Source: an uncultured Lachnospiraceae bacterium (GTDB lineage: Bacteria; Bacillota; Clostridia; Lachnospirales; Lachnospiraceae). From it: a stretch of 23,675 nt of DNA. Shown piece after piece: positions 13,059 through 21,580 of the stretch; position 1 is the stretch's first letter, and each line of letters starts with the position of its first letter. The notes below the pieces were generated by a model. The model saw only the letters and a program-made list of their open reading frames with translations. It was not told where the DNA came from and ran no database searches. The position numbers and the translations under genes were made by a program. The stretch is taken from contig CAJULP010000066.1 in assembly GCA_910587295.1 (NCBI GenBank), positions 1 to 23,675 of the forward strand, in the 5' to 3' direction.

Positions 13059-15701
13059 CTATTTCGCTTCATACCAGTCACTGCCCGTATGCAGATCCAC
13101 CTCAAGGCGCACCGAAAGCTCTGCCGCATGGATCATTTCTTCTTCCAAAACAACCCTTACCTGCTCTTGTTCGCTCTCCAACGTTTCTATCAGCAGTTCG
13201 TCATGAACCTGCAAGATCAGCTTTGACTGCAATCCCTCTTTTTTTAACCGCTGATACACTCTGATCATGGCAATCTTTATGATATCCGCTGCCGTTCCCT
13301 GAATGGGGGAGTTCATCGCCACCCTTTCTCCAAAAGACCTTTGCATGAAATTGCTGGATGAAAGCTCCGGCACCGGTCTCCTTCTGCCAAACATAGTAAC
13401 TGCATATCCCGTTTTCTTTGCATCAGTTACCGACTGATCCAGAAACTCTTTCACGCCGGGATAAGTTGCAAAATACTGTTCAATATACTCGGAAGCCTCT
13501 TTTCTGGTGATACTCAAATCCTGGCTCAATCCAAAAGAACTGATTCCATATACAATGCCGAAATTGACCGCTTTGGCGTTACGCCGCTGTAAATCCGTCA
13601 CTTCCTCAAAAGGTATGTGGAACACCTGGGATGCGGTAATCCGATGGATATCCGCATGCATCTTATATGCGTCGATCAACTGCCGGTCTCCCGACATATG
13701 AGCCAAGATCCTAAGCTCGATCTGGGAATAATCCGCATCCATAAATACGCACCCGTCCTTTGGCACAAACACCTTCCGAATCTTCCTGCCAAGCTCCATC
13801 CGCATAGGAATGTTCTGCAGATTAGGATCCGTAGAACTAAGACGCCCGGTAGCCGTGATCGTCTGGTTAAACGTAGAGCGGATCCGGCTATCTGCCCCGA
13901 TAAATGCCGCAAGGCCCTCCGCATAAGTGGATTTCAGCTTCGCGAGCCCCCGGTATTCCAACACGTCCGCTACCATGGGGCAATCCACCGCCAGCTTCTC
14001 CAATACATCCGCTGCCGTGGAATATCCTGTCTTTGTCTTTTTCCCACCAGGCAATTTCAGCCGGTCAAACAAGATCTCCCCTAGCTGCTTGGGGGAATTG
14101 ATATTAAACTCGGTTCCTGCCTGTTCATAAATCTTTTGTTCCAGCTCCCCGATCCGCCCGGTGAGAGCCTCACCATATGCTTTTAATTCCTCAGGGCGCA
14201 CCAGAATGCCCTCCCGCTCCATATCATAAAGCACGTAACTTAAGGGCATTTCAATTTCATTCATCAGCAGGTCCATCCCGGCCTCTTTTAAGCCTTCCCG
14301 GAGCTTTGGCGCCGCCATCCGGCCAACATAGGCTAGAAAGCAGGCATATTCCACCATATCCTCCCGCTGCTTCTCCCATGCATCCGCCAGGGAAAGCTTC
14401 CCGAACTTCTGCCCCCGCTCCGGGATCAAAAGTCCTAACTGTTCATTGGCTACGTCCGCAACCGTATAATCATTTTTTAACGGGTTAAGCAGATACGCCC
14501 CCAGGATGATATCAAAAAACCGCTCTGTTTTGCTACTTCCCAGATATTCGTACATCCCCTTGATATCCCCGCAGGCTATCCGGCAATTTTCTCCTATAAT
14601 TGAAAGTTTCCCACAAAGATACCCCTCCGACAAAGGGCCCCCACAGGGAAGAAAGAAGCTATCCCCCTCTGATAATGAAATTGCGGCGCCTACAAGGCTT
14701 CCCTTTGCCCCATCACTTCTTATTATGGCAAGACCGATCTCTTCTTTGCAATCTGCCGCTTTTCCAAAAACTGCCTCCGCCCCGCTTACATCATCCACTA
14801 AATGAAATGCCGAAGTAATGCTTTCATTGGAAACGCCTTTTTCAAACCGTGCCAGCAGATTTTTAAATTCCAGCTTCTTAAAAAGCACATACGCATCTTC
14901 CGTATAAAAATCACTGATCGCCGCATCTTCAAAAGAAAAGTTGATCGGGCTGTCCACATTGATGGTGGCAAGTACTTTGCTCAGATCAGCCAGCTCTTTA
15001 TTGGCGATCAGGGATTCCCTGATTGATTTTTTTGCAACTTCCTCCACATGGGCATAAATATTTTCCAGAGAACCAAACCGGATCATCAGCTCTGTTGCCG
15101 TCTTTTCCCCTACCTTCGGCACCCCTGGAATATTGTCCGCCGTATCCCCCATAAGAGCCTTTAGATCAATAAACTGTACCGGAGTTACCTGATACTTTGC
15201 CTGCACATCCCCTTCATAATAATCTTCAATCTCCGTCTTCCCGCCTTTGGTCTTGGGAATGCGGATCTTGATCTTTCCGGAAGCAATCTGCAGCAAATCC
15301 CTGTCACCGGATACCAGCGAAACCGCCATCCCCTCTTTTTCAGCGCGCTTCGCCAGCGTTCCAAGGATATCATCTGCCTCAAGCCCCGGCTTTTCTATGG
15401 TGCGGATCCCCATTGCCGCAAGAACCTCTTTCATCACCGGCACCTGCTCTCTTAACTCTTCCGGCATAGGCTTCCTGGTTCCTTTGTACTCCTTGTAGAT
15501 CTCATGACGGAAAGTAGGCGCATGCACGTCAAAAGCAACCGTCAGATAATCCGGCTGCTCTTCTTCCAAAATCTTAAACATGATATTTAAAAATCCGTAG
15601 ACCGCATTGGTATGAAGCCCTTCACTGTTACTTAGATCCGGCACCCCGTAAAATGCCCTGTTTAAAATACTGTGCCCGTCTATCAATACAATCTTTTTCA
15701 T
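13059..15701 (-). CDS. polA: DNA polymerase I
   Basis: An 880-aa family A polymerase for gap filling, repair and Okazaki fragment maturation. The N-terminal 5'-3' exonuclease is complete (KKIVLIDGHSILNRAFYG, KPGLEADDILGTLA, SGDRDLLQ, LMGDTADNIPGVPKVGEKTA). The central domain lacks the DxE metal residues of a working 3'-5' exonuclease (the position reads LAIIRSD), so proofreading is probably absent, as in Bacillus and Taq enzymes. Polymerase motifs A (DADYSQIELRILAHMSGD), B (RRNAKAVNFGIVYGISSFG) and C (QVHDELLIE) are intact. ATG at 15701 is chosen as the family starts MKK; another ATG lies four codons upstream at 15713. coaE follows directly. Confidence 0.97.
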   Translation of the reverse strand: MKKIVLIDGHSILNRAFYGVPDLSNSEGLHTNAVYGFLNIMFKILEEEQPDYLTVAFDVHAPTFRHEIYKEYKGTRKPMPEELREQVPVMKEVLAAMGIRTIEKPGLEADDILGTLAKRAEKEGMAVSLVSGDRDLLQIASGKIKIRIPKTKGGKTEIEDYYEGDVQAKYQVTPVQFIDLKALMGDTADNIPGVPKVGEKTATELMIRFGSLENIYAHVEEVAKKSIRESLIANKELADLSKVLATINVDSPINFSFEDAAISDFYTEDAYVLFKKLEFKNLLARFEKGVSNESITSAFHLVDDVSGAEAVFGKAADCKEEIGLAIIRSDGAKGSLVGAAISLSEGDSFFLPCGGPLSEGYLCGKLSIIGENCRIACGDIKGMYEYLGSSKTERFFDIILGAYLLNPLKNDYTVADVANEQLGLLIPERGQKFGKLSLADAWEKQREDMVEYACFLAYVGRMAAPKLREGLKEAGMDLLMNEIEMPLSYVLYDMEREGILVRPEELKAYGEALTGRIGELEQKIYEQAGTEFNINSPKQLGEILFDRLKLPGGKKTKTGYSTAADVLEKLAVDCPMVADVLEYRGLAKLKSTYAEGLAAFIGADSRIRSTFNQTITATGRLSSTDPNLQNIPMRMELGRKIRKVFVPKDGCVFMDADYSQIELRILAHMSGDRQLIDAYKMHADIHRITASQVFHIPFEEVTDLQRRNAKAVNFGIVYGISSFGLSQDLSITRKEASEYIEQYFATYPGVKEFLDQSVTDAKKTGYAVTMFGRRRPVPELSSSNFMQRSFGERVAMNSPIQGTAADIIKIAMIRVYQRLKKEGLQSKLILQVHDELLIETLESEQEQVRVVLEEEMIHAAELSVRLEVDLHTGSDWYEAK

Positions 15702-15737
15702 ACTTATCCCCATGCCTTTCCCTTATCAACCCGCTCC

Positions 15738-16061
15738 TTACAAAAAAATCAACAATGCGATCAAAGTAATGACCGCTACCGCAACAAGCCCTTCAAGCCC
15801 ATACAAAAGCCACTGCATGCTTTCCCTGCGCTTTAATACGCGGCCTGCTTCCTCCATGCAATACCGTAACTCATTCTGCAGGTCAAAAACATTTCCTTCT
15901 TCCAGTCTTGCCATGCCTTCCGTGACTAAAAACTGAATGGTCAGTTCCTCCCTGCATTCCCCGCATTCTTCAATATGTTCCATAAATTCCCTTAATTCTT
16001 CTGTATCAAGCTCATCCTGCAAAAAGGCGGGAATTAATTTTTCCGTTTCCTTACAAGTCAT
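15738..16061 (-). CDS. Zinc-finger (zf-HC2) single-pass membrane protein, anti-sigma-factor-like
   Basis: A 107-aa protein with an N-terminal zf-HC2 motif: C3, then H29-x3-C33-x2-C36 in EHIEECGECREE. A helical linker and one C-terminal membrane helix (about 85-106, GLEGLVAVAVITLIALLIFL) follow, ending almost at the helix. The layout is that of ECF anti-sigma factors, which hold a sigma factor at the membrane through the zinc domain. No sigma factor gene is adjacent, so it may be an orphan or act on a distant sigma factor. GAGGT precedes the ATG at 16061. It is the first gene after the tRNA terminator and may head the polA operon; upstream A/T-rich sequence (TATATT at about 16101-16106 on the minus strand) is only a weak promoter candidate. 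Confidence 0.8.
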   Translation of the reverse strand: MTCKETEKLIPAFLQDELDTEELREFMEHIEECGECREELTIQFLVTEGMARLEEGNVFDLQNELRYCMEEAGRVLKRRESMQWLLYGLEGLVAVAVITLIALLIFL

Positions 16062-16130
16062 AACACTACCTCACTGCAGCGCTTAATTGCCCACTTTATT
16101 AAATATACACTAAAACAGAAGTAAAGTAAA

Positions 16131-16166
16131 GTAAGCGGCGGTATCTTTCACGATACCGCCGCTTAC
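16131..16166 (-). terminator. Strong hairpin terminator after tRNA-Leu
   Basis: A perfect 15-bp stem, GTAAGCGGCGGTATC paired with GATACCGCCGCTTAC, with a six-base loop. On the minus strand it is followed by TTTACTTTACTT, an interrupted T-tract. It lies 5 bases beyond the tRNA 3' end, so it should end the tRNA transcript. Confidence 0.85.
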
Positions 16167-16171
16167 ATCAC

Positions 16172-16254
16172 TGCCGGCGATGGGACTTGAACCCATACGT
16201 TGTTGCCAACAACAGATTTTGAGTCTGCCGCGTCTGCCATTCCGCCACGCCGGC
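16172..16254 (-). tRNA. tRNA-Leu (anticodon CAA)
   Basis: An 83-base class II tRNA. Acceptor arms GCCGGCG and CGCCGGC pair fully; the D-loop region TGGCGGAATGGCAGACGC, the anticodon arm CAGACTCAAAATCTG with CAA (codon UUG), a long variable arm TGTTGGCAACA-like, and T-arm GGGTTCAAGTCCC are all present. The discriminator is A, as leucyl-tRNA synthetase needs. CCA is not encoded. Confidence 0.96.
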
Positions 16255-16273
16255 CAAGCTTTAACAGCCGAAT

Positions 16274-16279
16274 ATTATA
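16274..16279 (-). promoter_or_regulatory. Probable -10 box of tRNA-Leu
   Basis: A consensus TATAAT on the minus strand lies 20 bases upstream of the tRNA 5' end. A -35 box is unclear: CTAATA at the ideal 17-base spacing, TTGCTA at 20. Confidence 0.45.
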
Positions 16280-16322
16280 ATAACATATCCGGCCGCTATT
16301 AGCAAGTAAAAAATAAATATTT

Positions 16323-17603
16323 TTACCTGCGCCCAAACCGGAACTTACTGTAGATATCTAATCCGTCAAAAGTCGCAAAATAATCCTCCGGCGTCTCCGC
16401 CCTCCTGATCAGCTGCACTTCCCCGTCTTCCTTAAGAAGCAGTTCCGCTGATTTTAACTTTCCGTTATAATTATATCCCATAGCATAACCGTGCGCCCCG
16501 GTATCATGTATCACCAGATAATCCCCTTTTTCAATCTCCGGGAGCATCCTGTCCACTGCAAATTTATCATTATTCTCACACAGAGACCCCACCACGTCAT
16601 ACTTATGACCGCAGACAGCCTCTTCCTTGCCTAACACGGTAATATGATGGTATGCCCCATACATGGCCGGCCGCATCAGATCCACCGCACAGGCATCCAC
16701 GCCGATATATTCTTTATGGGTATGTTTTTCATGGATCGCCCTTGTCACAAGCTGGCCATAAGGCCCCATCATAAAACGGCCCATTTCCGTATAAATTGCC
16801 ACATCCCCCATCCCGGCAGGCATCAGCACTTCCTCATACACCTTTCGGACACCTTCCCCAATCATATAGATATCGTTAGGCTCCTGGTCTGGCGTGTAAG
16901 GGATACCCACACCCCCTGATAAATTGATGAACTTAATATCGGCACCGGTCTCTTTTTCTAATTTCACTGCCAGTTCAAACAGTTCCTTGGCCAAAACCGG
17001 ATAATATTCATTGGAAACCGTGTTGCTTGCAAGAAAAGCATGGATACCAAAACGTTTCACGCCTTTTTCCTTCAGGATGCGGAATCCTTCAAACATCTGC
17101 TGCGTGGTGAACCCATACTTGGAATCTCCGGGATTGTCCATGATCCCATTGCTCATCTGAAAAACCCCGCCAGGGTTATACCGGCAGCTCATAGTTTCGG
17201 GAAGTGTTCCCAACGTCTTTTCCACTAACTCAATATGCGTGATATCGTCCAGATTAATGATTGCGCCCAATTTCGCCGCATACCAGTATTCCTGAGCCGG
17301 CGTGTCATTTGAAGAGAACATAATCTCTTCCCCTGCGATCCCCATAGCTTCACTTAACATCAGTTCCGTCAACGAAGAGCAGTCACATCCACAGCCGTAC
17401 TCGTGTAAGATCTTGATCAAATAAGGGTTGGGCGTTGCCTTTACCGCAAAATATTCTCTGAATCCCGGGTTCCACGCAAAAGCTTCCTTTACTGCCTTTG
17501 CATTTTCCCTGATGCCTTTCTCATCATACAAATGGAACGGAGTGGGATATTCTTTCACGATATCCTGCACTTTCTCCTTTGTCACAAACGGTATTTTTTT
17601 CAT
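16323..17603 (-). CDS. lysA: Diaminopimelate decarboxylase (lysA-type)
   Basis: A 426-aa PLP-dependent fold III decarboxylase that makes L-lysine from meso-diaminopimelate, the last step of lysine synthesis. TPFHLYDEKGIRENAKAVKEAF is the family start, EYFAVKATPNP carries the PLP lysine (K55), NLSGGVGIPY the glycine-rich phosphate loop, YTEMGRFMMGPYG follows, and GSLCENNDKFA contains the active-site cysteine contributed across the dimer. YAMGYNYNGKLKSAELLL near the end matches the C-terminal part. ATG at 17603 has a GAGGAG site. It is separated from ung by about 27 bases. Members of this subgroup can decarboxylate other amino acids, so substrate is likely but not certain. Confidence 0.9.
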   Translation of the reverse strand: MKKIPFVTKEKVQDIVKEYPTPFHLYDEKGIRENAKAVKEAFAWNPGFREYFAVKATPNPYLIKILHEYGCGCDCSSLTELMLSEAMGIAGEEIMFSSNDTPAQEYWYAAKLGAIINLDDITHIELVEKTLGTLPETMSCRYNPGGVFQMSNGIMDNPGDSKYGFTTQQMFEGFRILKEKGVKRFGIHAFLASNTVSNEYYPVLAKELFELAVKLEKETGADIKFINLSGGVGIPYTPDQEPNDIYMIGEGVRKVYEEVLMPAGMGDVAIYTEMGRFMMGPYGQLVTRAIHEKHTHKEYIGVDACAVDLMRPAMYGAYHHITVLGKEEAVCGHKYDVVGSLCENNDKFAVDRMLPEIEKGDYLVIHDTGAHGYAMGYNYNGKLKSAELLLKEDGEVQLIRRAETPEDYFATFDGLDIYSKFRFGRR

Positions 17604-17630
17604 AAACTTCTCCTCATATCCTCCACGTAC

Positions 17631-18308
17631 TTATCTGTTTTCAATCTGCCAGTCAATGGGTTCTACCCCGTTTTCTTTTAAAAATGCATTGGTCTGGCTA
17701 AAATGTCTGCACCCAAAAAATCCCCGGTATGCCGAAAGCGGACTGGGATGCGGCGCCTTTAAGATCAAGTGCTTCGGGTTCGTGAGCATTGGAATCTTGC
17801 TTTGCGCCGGTTTTCCCCAAAGTAAATAGACAACAGGACGATCCTGTGCGTTCACCGCCTGAATAATGGCATCCGTAAACTGTTCCCATCCCTTTCCCTG
17901 ATGAGATCCCGCTTGATGTGCACGAACGGTAAGGACTGTATTTAACATAAGGACTCCCTGCTCTGCCCACTTCTTTAAATAACCATTGTTTGGAATTTCA
18001 CAGCCCAGGTCATCCTGAAGCTCCTTATAAATATTCTGCAGGGAAGGCGGCAGCTCCGGCTGGTCCGGGAGCACCGAAAAGCACAGACCATGAGCCTGAT
18101 GTGCCCCGTGGTAAGGATCCTGGCCCAAGATCAGTACTTTCACTTTACTCAAAGGGGTTAAATGAAACGCATTAAAAATATCATCTGAAGGCGGATAGAT
18201 CACATGGGTATCATATTCATTTCTCACAAATTGATAAAGCTCTTTATAATAAGGCTTTTTAAACTCACTCTGAATACAATCCAGCCAGTCATTATTGATC
18301 ATTCCCAT
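17631..18308 (-). CDS. ung: Uracil-DNA glycosylase
   Basis: A 225-aa family 1 UDG that removes uracil from DNA at the start of base-excision repair. The water-activating loop GQDPYHG has D64 as catalytic base; FSVLPDQPELPPSLQNIYKEL, WAEQGVLMLNTVLTV and the Leu-loop APHPSPLSAYRGFFGCRHFSQTN with the catalytic histidine are complete. ATG at 18308 follows AAGGA by about 8 bases; a second ATG two codons later is possible. It lies between hisF and lysA on the same strand with short gaps and is probably co-transcribed. Confidence 0.97.
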   Translation of the reverse strand: MGMINNDWLDCIQSEFKKPYYKELYQFVRNEYDTHVIYPPSDDIFNAFHLTPLSKVKVLILGQDPYHGAHQAHGLCFSVLPDQPELPPSLQNIYKELQDDLGCEIPNNGYLKKWAEQGVLMLNTVLTVRAHQAGSHQGKGWEQFTDAIIQAVNAQDRPVVYLLWGKPAQSKIPMLTNPKHLILKAPHPSPLSAYRGFFGCRHFSQTNAFLKENGVEPIDWQIENR

Positions 18309-18329
18309 AACTTTTTCCTTTCACTCCGG

Positions 18330-19091
18330 TCACAGCCTGACCGAAACACCGCTTTTTCTTAAGTATTCCTTTACTTCCCTGATTTCAAGCTCCTTATAAT
18401 GGAATAAGGACGCCGCCAGAACCGCTTCCGCTTTTCCCTCAGTAAGCGCTTCTTTGAAATGCTCCCTAGTTCCGGCGCCGCCGGAAGCGATCACCGGAAT
18501 TGAAACATTTTCAGCAACCGCTTTCGTAAGTTCAATATCATAACCTGCCTTGGTTCCGTCACGGTCCATACTGGTCAGTAAAATTTCTCCGGCTCCAAGC
18601 TTTGCAGCCTTTATGGCCCACTTTATAGCGTCAATCCCCATATCCACACGGCCGCCGTTTTTAAAAATGTTCCATCCTGTACCATCCGGTCTCTTCTTTG
18701 CGTCAATTGCCACTACCACGCACTGACTTCCAAATTTATCAGCGGCTTCACTAATCAGATCCGGGGTCATAATCGCCGCTGAATTGACCGCCACTTTATC
18801 TGCCCCTTCCCTTAAGATCATCTTAAAATCCTCTACGGTCCGGATTCCGCCGCCTACCGTAAAGGGAATGAAAATGGTTTCCGCCACCCGCCGCACCAAA
18901 TCCGTTTTGATCGCTCTTGCATCGGAAGACGCGGTAATATCAAGAAAAACAAGTTCATCCGCACCGGCTTTATCGTACGCCATCCCCACTTCCACAGGAT
19001 CTCCTGCATCCCGCAGATTAACAAAATTCGTTCCCTTTACTACCCGTCCGTTATTTACATCAAGACAGGGGATGATCCTTTTGGTATGCAT
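18330..19091 (-). CDS. hisF: Imidazole glycerol phosphate synthase, cyclase subunit
   Basis: A 253-aa (beta/alpha)8 barrel that closes the imidazole ring of histidine, using ammonia from HisH to form IGP and AICAR from PRFAR. The start MHTKRIIPCLDVNNGRVVKG contains the catalytic D11; FTVGGGIRTVEDF, VAIDAKKRP with the second catalytic aspartate, LLTSMDRDGTKAGYD and VIASGGAGT phosphate loops are all present. ATG at 19091 is chosen as GGAGG stands 8 bases before it and the family begins here; another ATG five codons upstream would lack a site. It overlaps the hisH end by 32 bases. Confidence 0.97.
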   Translation of the reverse strand: MHTKRIIPCLDVNNGRVVKGTNFVNLRDAGDPVEVGMAYDKAGADELVFLDITASSDARAIKTDLVRRVAETIFIPFTVGGGIRTVEDFKMILREGADKVAVNSAAIMTPDLISEAADKFGSQCVVVAIDAKKRPDGTGWNIFKNGGRVDMGIDAIKWAIKAAKLGAGEILLTSMDRDGTKAGYDIELTKAVAENVSIPVIASGGAGTREHFKEALTEGKAEAVLAASLFHYKELEIREVKEYLRKSGVSVRL

Positions 19092-19713
19092 GGCATTTTC
19101 CTCCATTCCCCACTGCTAAAAAGTTTTGTAATATCCGAAGCCCCACACCGGAACTTTTTTCAGGGTGGAACTGGCAGGCAAAAAGATTATCTTTCTCCAC
19201 GGAAGCATGAATCAGCGTGCCATACTCAGTGGCTGCCGTCACGATGCCCTCCTCTGCCGCTTTTAAATAATAGGAATGCACAAAATATACGTATGAATTT
19301 TCTTCTATCCCGGCAAACAGACGCCCGCTATTAGGAAAACGCAAAGAATTCCAGCCAATATGAGGGATCTTTAAATCCCCGCTATCCGGTATCCGAAAAA
19401 TCTCTCCCTTTAAAATCCCTAATCCCGGAATCTCCCCACTCTCGTCACTTCTTTCAAACAAAAGCTGCAGTCCAAGACAGATGCCCAGAAAAGGCGTTCC
19501 TCTCTTTACGATTTCGCGTATGATCTCTGCAAGCCCGTAAGCGTTTAATTTTTCCATGGCATCCCCAAATGCCCCGACACCAGGAAGGATCACTCTGTCT
19601 GCCTTAAGCAATGTCTCTTTATCCCTGGTGATCACCGCATCCTCACCTAACGCCTTAAGCGCCTTTTCCACACTCTTAATGTTCCCTGCATCATAGTCAA
19701 TGATTGCTGTCAT
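19060..19713 (-). CDS. hisH: Imidazole glycerol phosphate synthase, glutamine amidotransferase subunit
   Basis: A 217-aa class I glutaminase that supplies ammonia to HisF. MTAIIDYDAGNIKSVEKAL is the family start, PGVGAFGDAM follows, GICLGLQLLFE carries the nucleophile C79, and CQFHPEKSSGVG holds the His-Glu of the triad. ATG at 19713 has a GGAGG site 5 bases upstream; the frame is open much further upstream, over the end of the preceding gene, but nothing there belongs to HisH. The C-terminus runs about 32 bases into hisF. Other his genes are not in the window. Confidence 0.95.
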   Translation of the reverse strand: MTAIIDYDAGNIKSVEKALKALGEDAVITRDKETLLKADRVILPGVGAFGDAMEKLNAYGLAEIIREIVKRGTPFLGICLGLQLLFERSDESGEIPGLGILKGEIFRIPDSGDLKIPHIGWNSLRFPNSGRLFAGIEENSYVYFVHSYYLKAAEEGIVTAATEYGTLIHASVEKDNLFACQFHPEKSSGVGLRILQNFLAVGNGGKCHAYQKDHPLS

Positions 19714-19729
19714 TCCATCCTCCGGCCCA

Positions 19730-21535
19730 TCAATTATCCATAAATTCTTCTTCCTCCGGCAAAACATCCTGTGCCGGAAGAACTTCTGGCACAGCATCCT
19801 CAGATTGATCAGAAGCCTCGTCCGCCTCATCATCCGGATCCGTAAAATCCGTGCCATAAACAGCTGTATGCAGCCTTCTTGTGTAAGCCTGTTCGTCATA
19901 AGAAATGACTTCCATTGCTTCCTGCGCCGTAATGCCATAATTGTTTTCAAGCAGGCTTACAATCTGCTGATAAACAGCATCTACTTCACTGCGGACCCCG
20001 TACTCATCCGCTCCCGTTAAGAGCTGATAACAGCTGACCGCTTTAAGGAGCGTATCAACAGCCTCTAATTCCTGGTTCAACGCCAATTTATTGTTGTAAG
20101 ATTCCAGCCTTCTTTCCATGGTGCGTATTGTTTCTGCTTTATGGAACATCAGCATATCATCATCGCTTAGCTTTTTCCCGTATAATAAAGTATACGCTGT
20201 TTCATAATCTCCGGAATAAAATGCATTCTGAGCCGCTTTCTTATCTGCATATTCCGGGAGAAACACGCTAAGCAGCACAATACTTGCAAGCAGCGTTCCG
20301 CAAAAAGCAATTATAACAAACCATGTTTTTTTGCCAAGGGGCTTTGATCTCTCTTTTGTATCTTCTGCCGGTTTCTTTTCTTTCGGCTTCTTTTCCTTGG
20401 GTTTCTTGGGCGCTTTTTCTTTTTTGGGTTTCTTCTGCTTCTTATCTGCTTTTGCAGAATCATCCGCACTGCCCTTTTTCTTTTTGCCCTTTTTCCCTTT
20501 CTTGTCTTCGTCGCCTATTTCCTTTAACAATTTTTTATTTTCTTCTGCCGCAGTATCTTCGTCCTCTTCTTCCTGGAAAAGGGCCGCAAAGAATCCCGCC
20601 AAAAAGCCCGGCTTCTTTTCTTTTTTCACTTTCTTTTCCTTTACTTCATCTTTCGTCCTAATATTTGCTATTTCCTCTGATTCTTCATAAGCGGCGATCC
20701 CGGGCTCAACCTCTTCTACTGCCACTTCCATAGGGCTTGCGGCAATCTCTTCATTTTCAGCCGATTCCTCTGCCGGATCTACGTCTTCAGCCGCCCGTTT
20801 CTTTCTCCCCTTTAGCCTGAATTTTTTTTCGGATTTAGGTGCCTTTTCCGGCTTTTCTTTCTTGCTCTTTTTTGCCTTCTTCTCCTTCACCTCCGGTTCA
20901 GGCTCCGGCTCTTCTTCCTGTATCTGTACTTGATCATTGAACGGCTCCTGCTCTTTAACCGCTTCTAGTATTTCTTCATCAAATAAATTAAATGGATCCT
21001 CTGCATCCTCAATCTCTTCGCTGCCTTCCATTCCCTCCAAAAGAGCAAGAATATCCTCGTCCACGCTTGCACTTTCGTCAACATTGCTTAACAGCCCGTT
21101 AATCTCATCCAGGTCATCGTTACCCACGCCTAAACTGTCCACATCAGCATCCACTTCGTCCTCCGTTTCGTCATCCGTTCCATTATCCTCTGACGGCGAA
21201 TCGAGAGAGGCATGCTCATAATCAAACCCGGCCTCCGCAATCTCCTTTAAAAGCTCCATTTCTTCCAAATTCACATTTTCTTCCAAATCTGGTGTCATTT
21301 CCGGCAAAACTTCTTCCGCAAAATCATCTAAAGCAACAGAATCCTCATACCCTAAATCCTGTGGCTGTGAGAAAAAATCATCTAAATCATTTGCCCAATT
21401 TTCATTTGCCCCATCAACTTCTGCTTCTGATAAAGATGCCATTTCACGCATAGCATCATCCATAGTTCTAGGCTCATCCTCATTTTCAGTTATTGATTTT
21501 AACAGATCATCAAGATATTTTTCGTCGATAGCCAT
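19730..21535 (-). CDS. Single-pass membrane protein with long disordered acidic/lysine-rich cytoplasmic region
   Basis: A 601-aa protein that I cannot place in a named family. Residues 1-35 (MAIDEKYLDDLLKSITENEDE ...) look like a short folded or helical motif. About 40-225 is extremely acidic; 225-400 alternates lysine-rich blocks (KEKKAKKSKKEK, KKPKEKKPKEKKP) with acidic ones and one short hydrophobic piece (PGFLAGFFAALF). A membrane helix at about 404-425 (WFVIIAFCGTLLASIVLLSVFL) follows positive residues, so the N-terminal part should be cytoplasmic. The outer 175 residues are helical (AFYSGDYETAYTLLYGKKLS resembles a TPR unit), with an acidic tail. ATG at 21535 has AGAGGT upstream. It lies between a sirtuin-like gene and hisH with small gaps. 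Scaffold or surface-organising roles are only guesses. Confidence 0.8.
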   Translation of the reverse strand: MAIDEKYLDDLLKSITENEDEPRTMDDAMREMASLSEAEVDGANENWANDLDDFFSQPQDLGYEDSVALDDFAEEVLPEMTPDLEENVNLEEMELLKEIAEAGFDYEHASLDSPSEDNGTDDETEDEVDADVDSLGVGNDDLDEINGLLSNVDESASVDEDILALLEGMEGSEEIEDAEDPFNLFDEEILEAVKEQEPFNDQVQIQEEEPEPEPEVKEKKAKKSKKEKPEKAPKSEKKFRLKGRKKRAAEDVDPAEESAENEEIAASPMEVAVEEVEPGIAAYEESEEIANIRTKDEVKEKKVKKEKKPGFLAGFFAALFQEEEDEDTAAEENKKLLKEIGDEDKKGKKGKKKKGSADDSAKADKKQKKPKKEKAPKKPKEKKPKEKKPAEDTKERSKPLGKKTWFVIIAFCGTLLASIVLLSVFLPEYADKKAAQNAFYSGDYETAYTLLYGKKLSDDDMLMFHKAETIRTMERRLESYNNKLALNQELEAVDTLLKAVSCYQLLTGADEYGVRSEVDAVYQQIVSLLENNYGITAQEAMEVISYDEQAYTRRLHTAVYGTDFTDPDDEADEASDQSEDAVPEVLPAQDVLPEEEEFMDN

Positions 21536-21580
21536 AGTCAACCTCTGCTTTCATTTCCGTTATTTTTTTAGTTTACCATA

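Noticed and set aside
20323..21221. Several plus-strand frames rich in Phe, Ser and Leu
   Set aside because: They mirror the Lys/Glu/Asp-rich codons of the minus-strand 601-aa protein.
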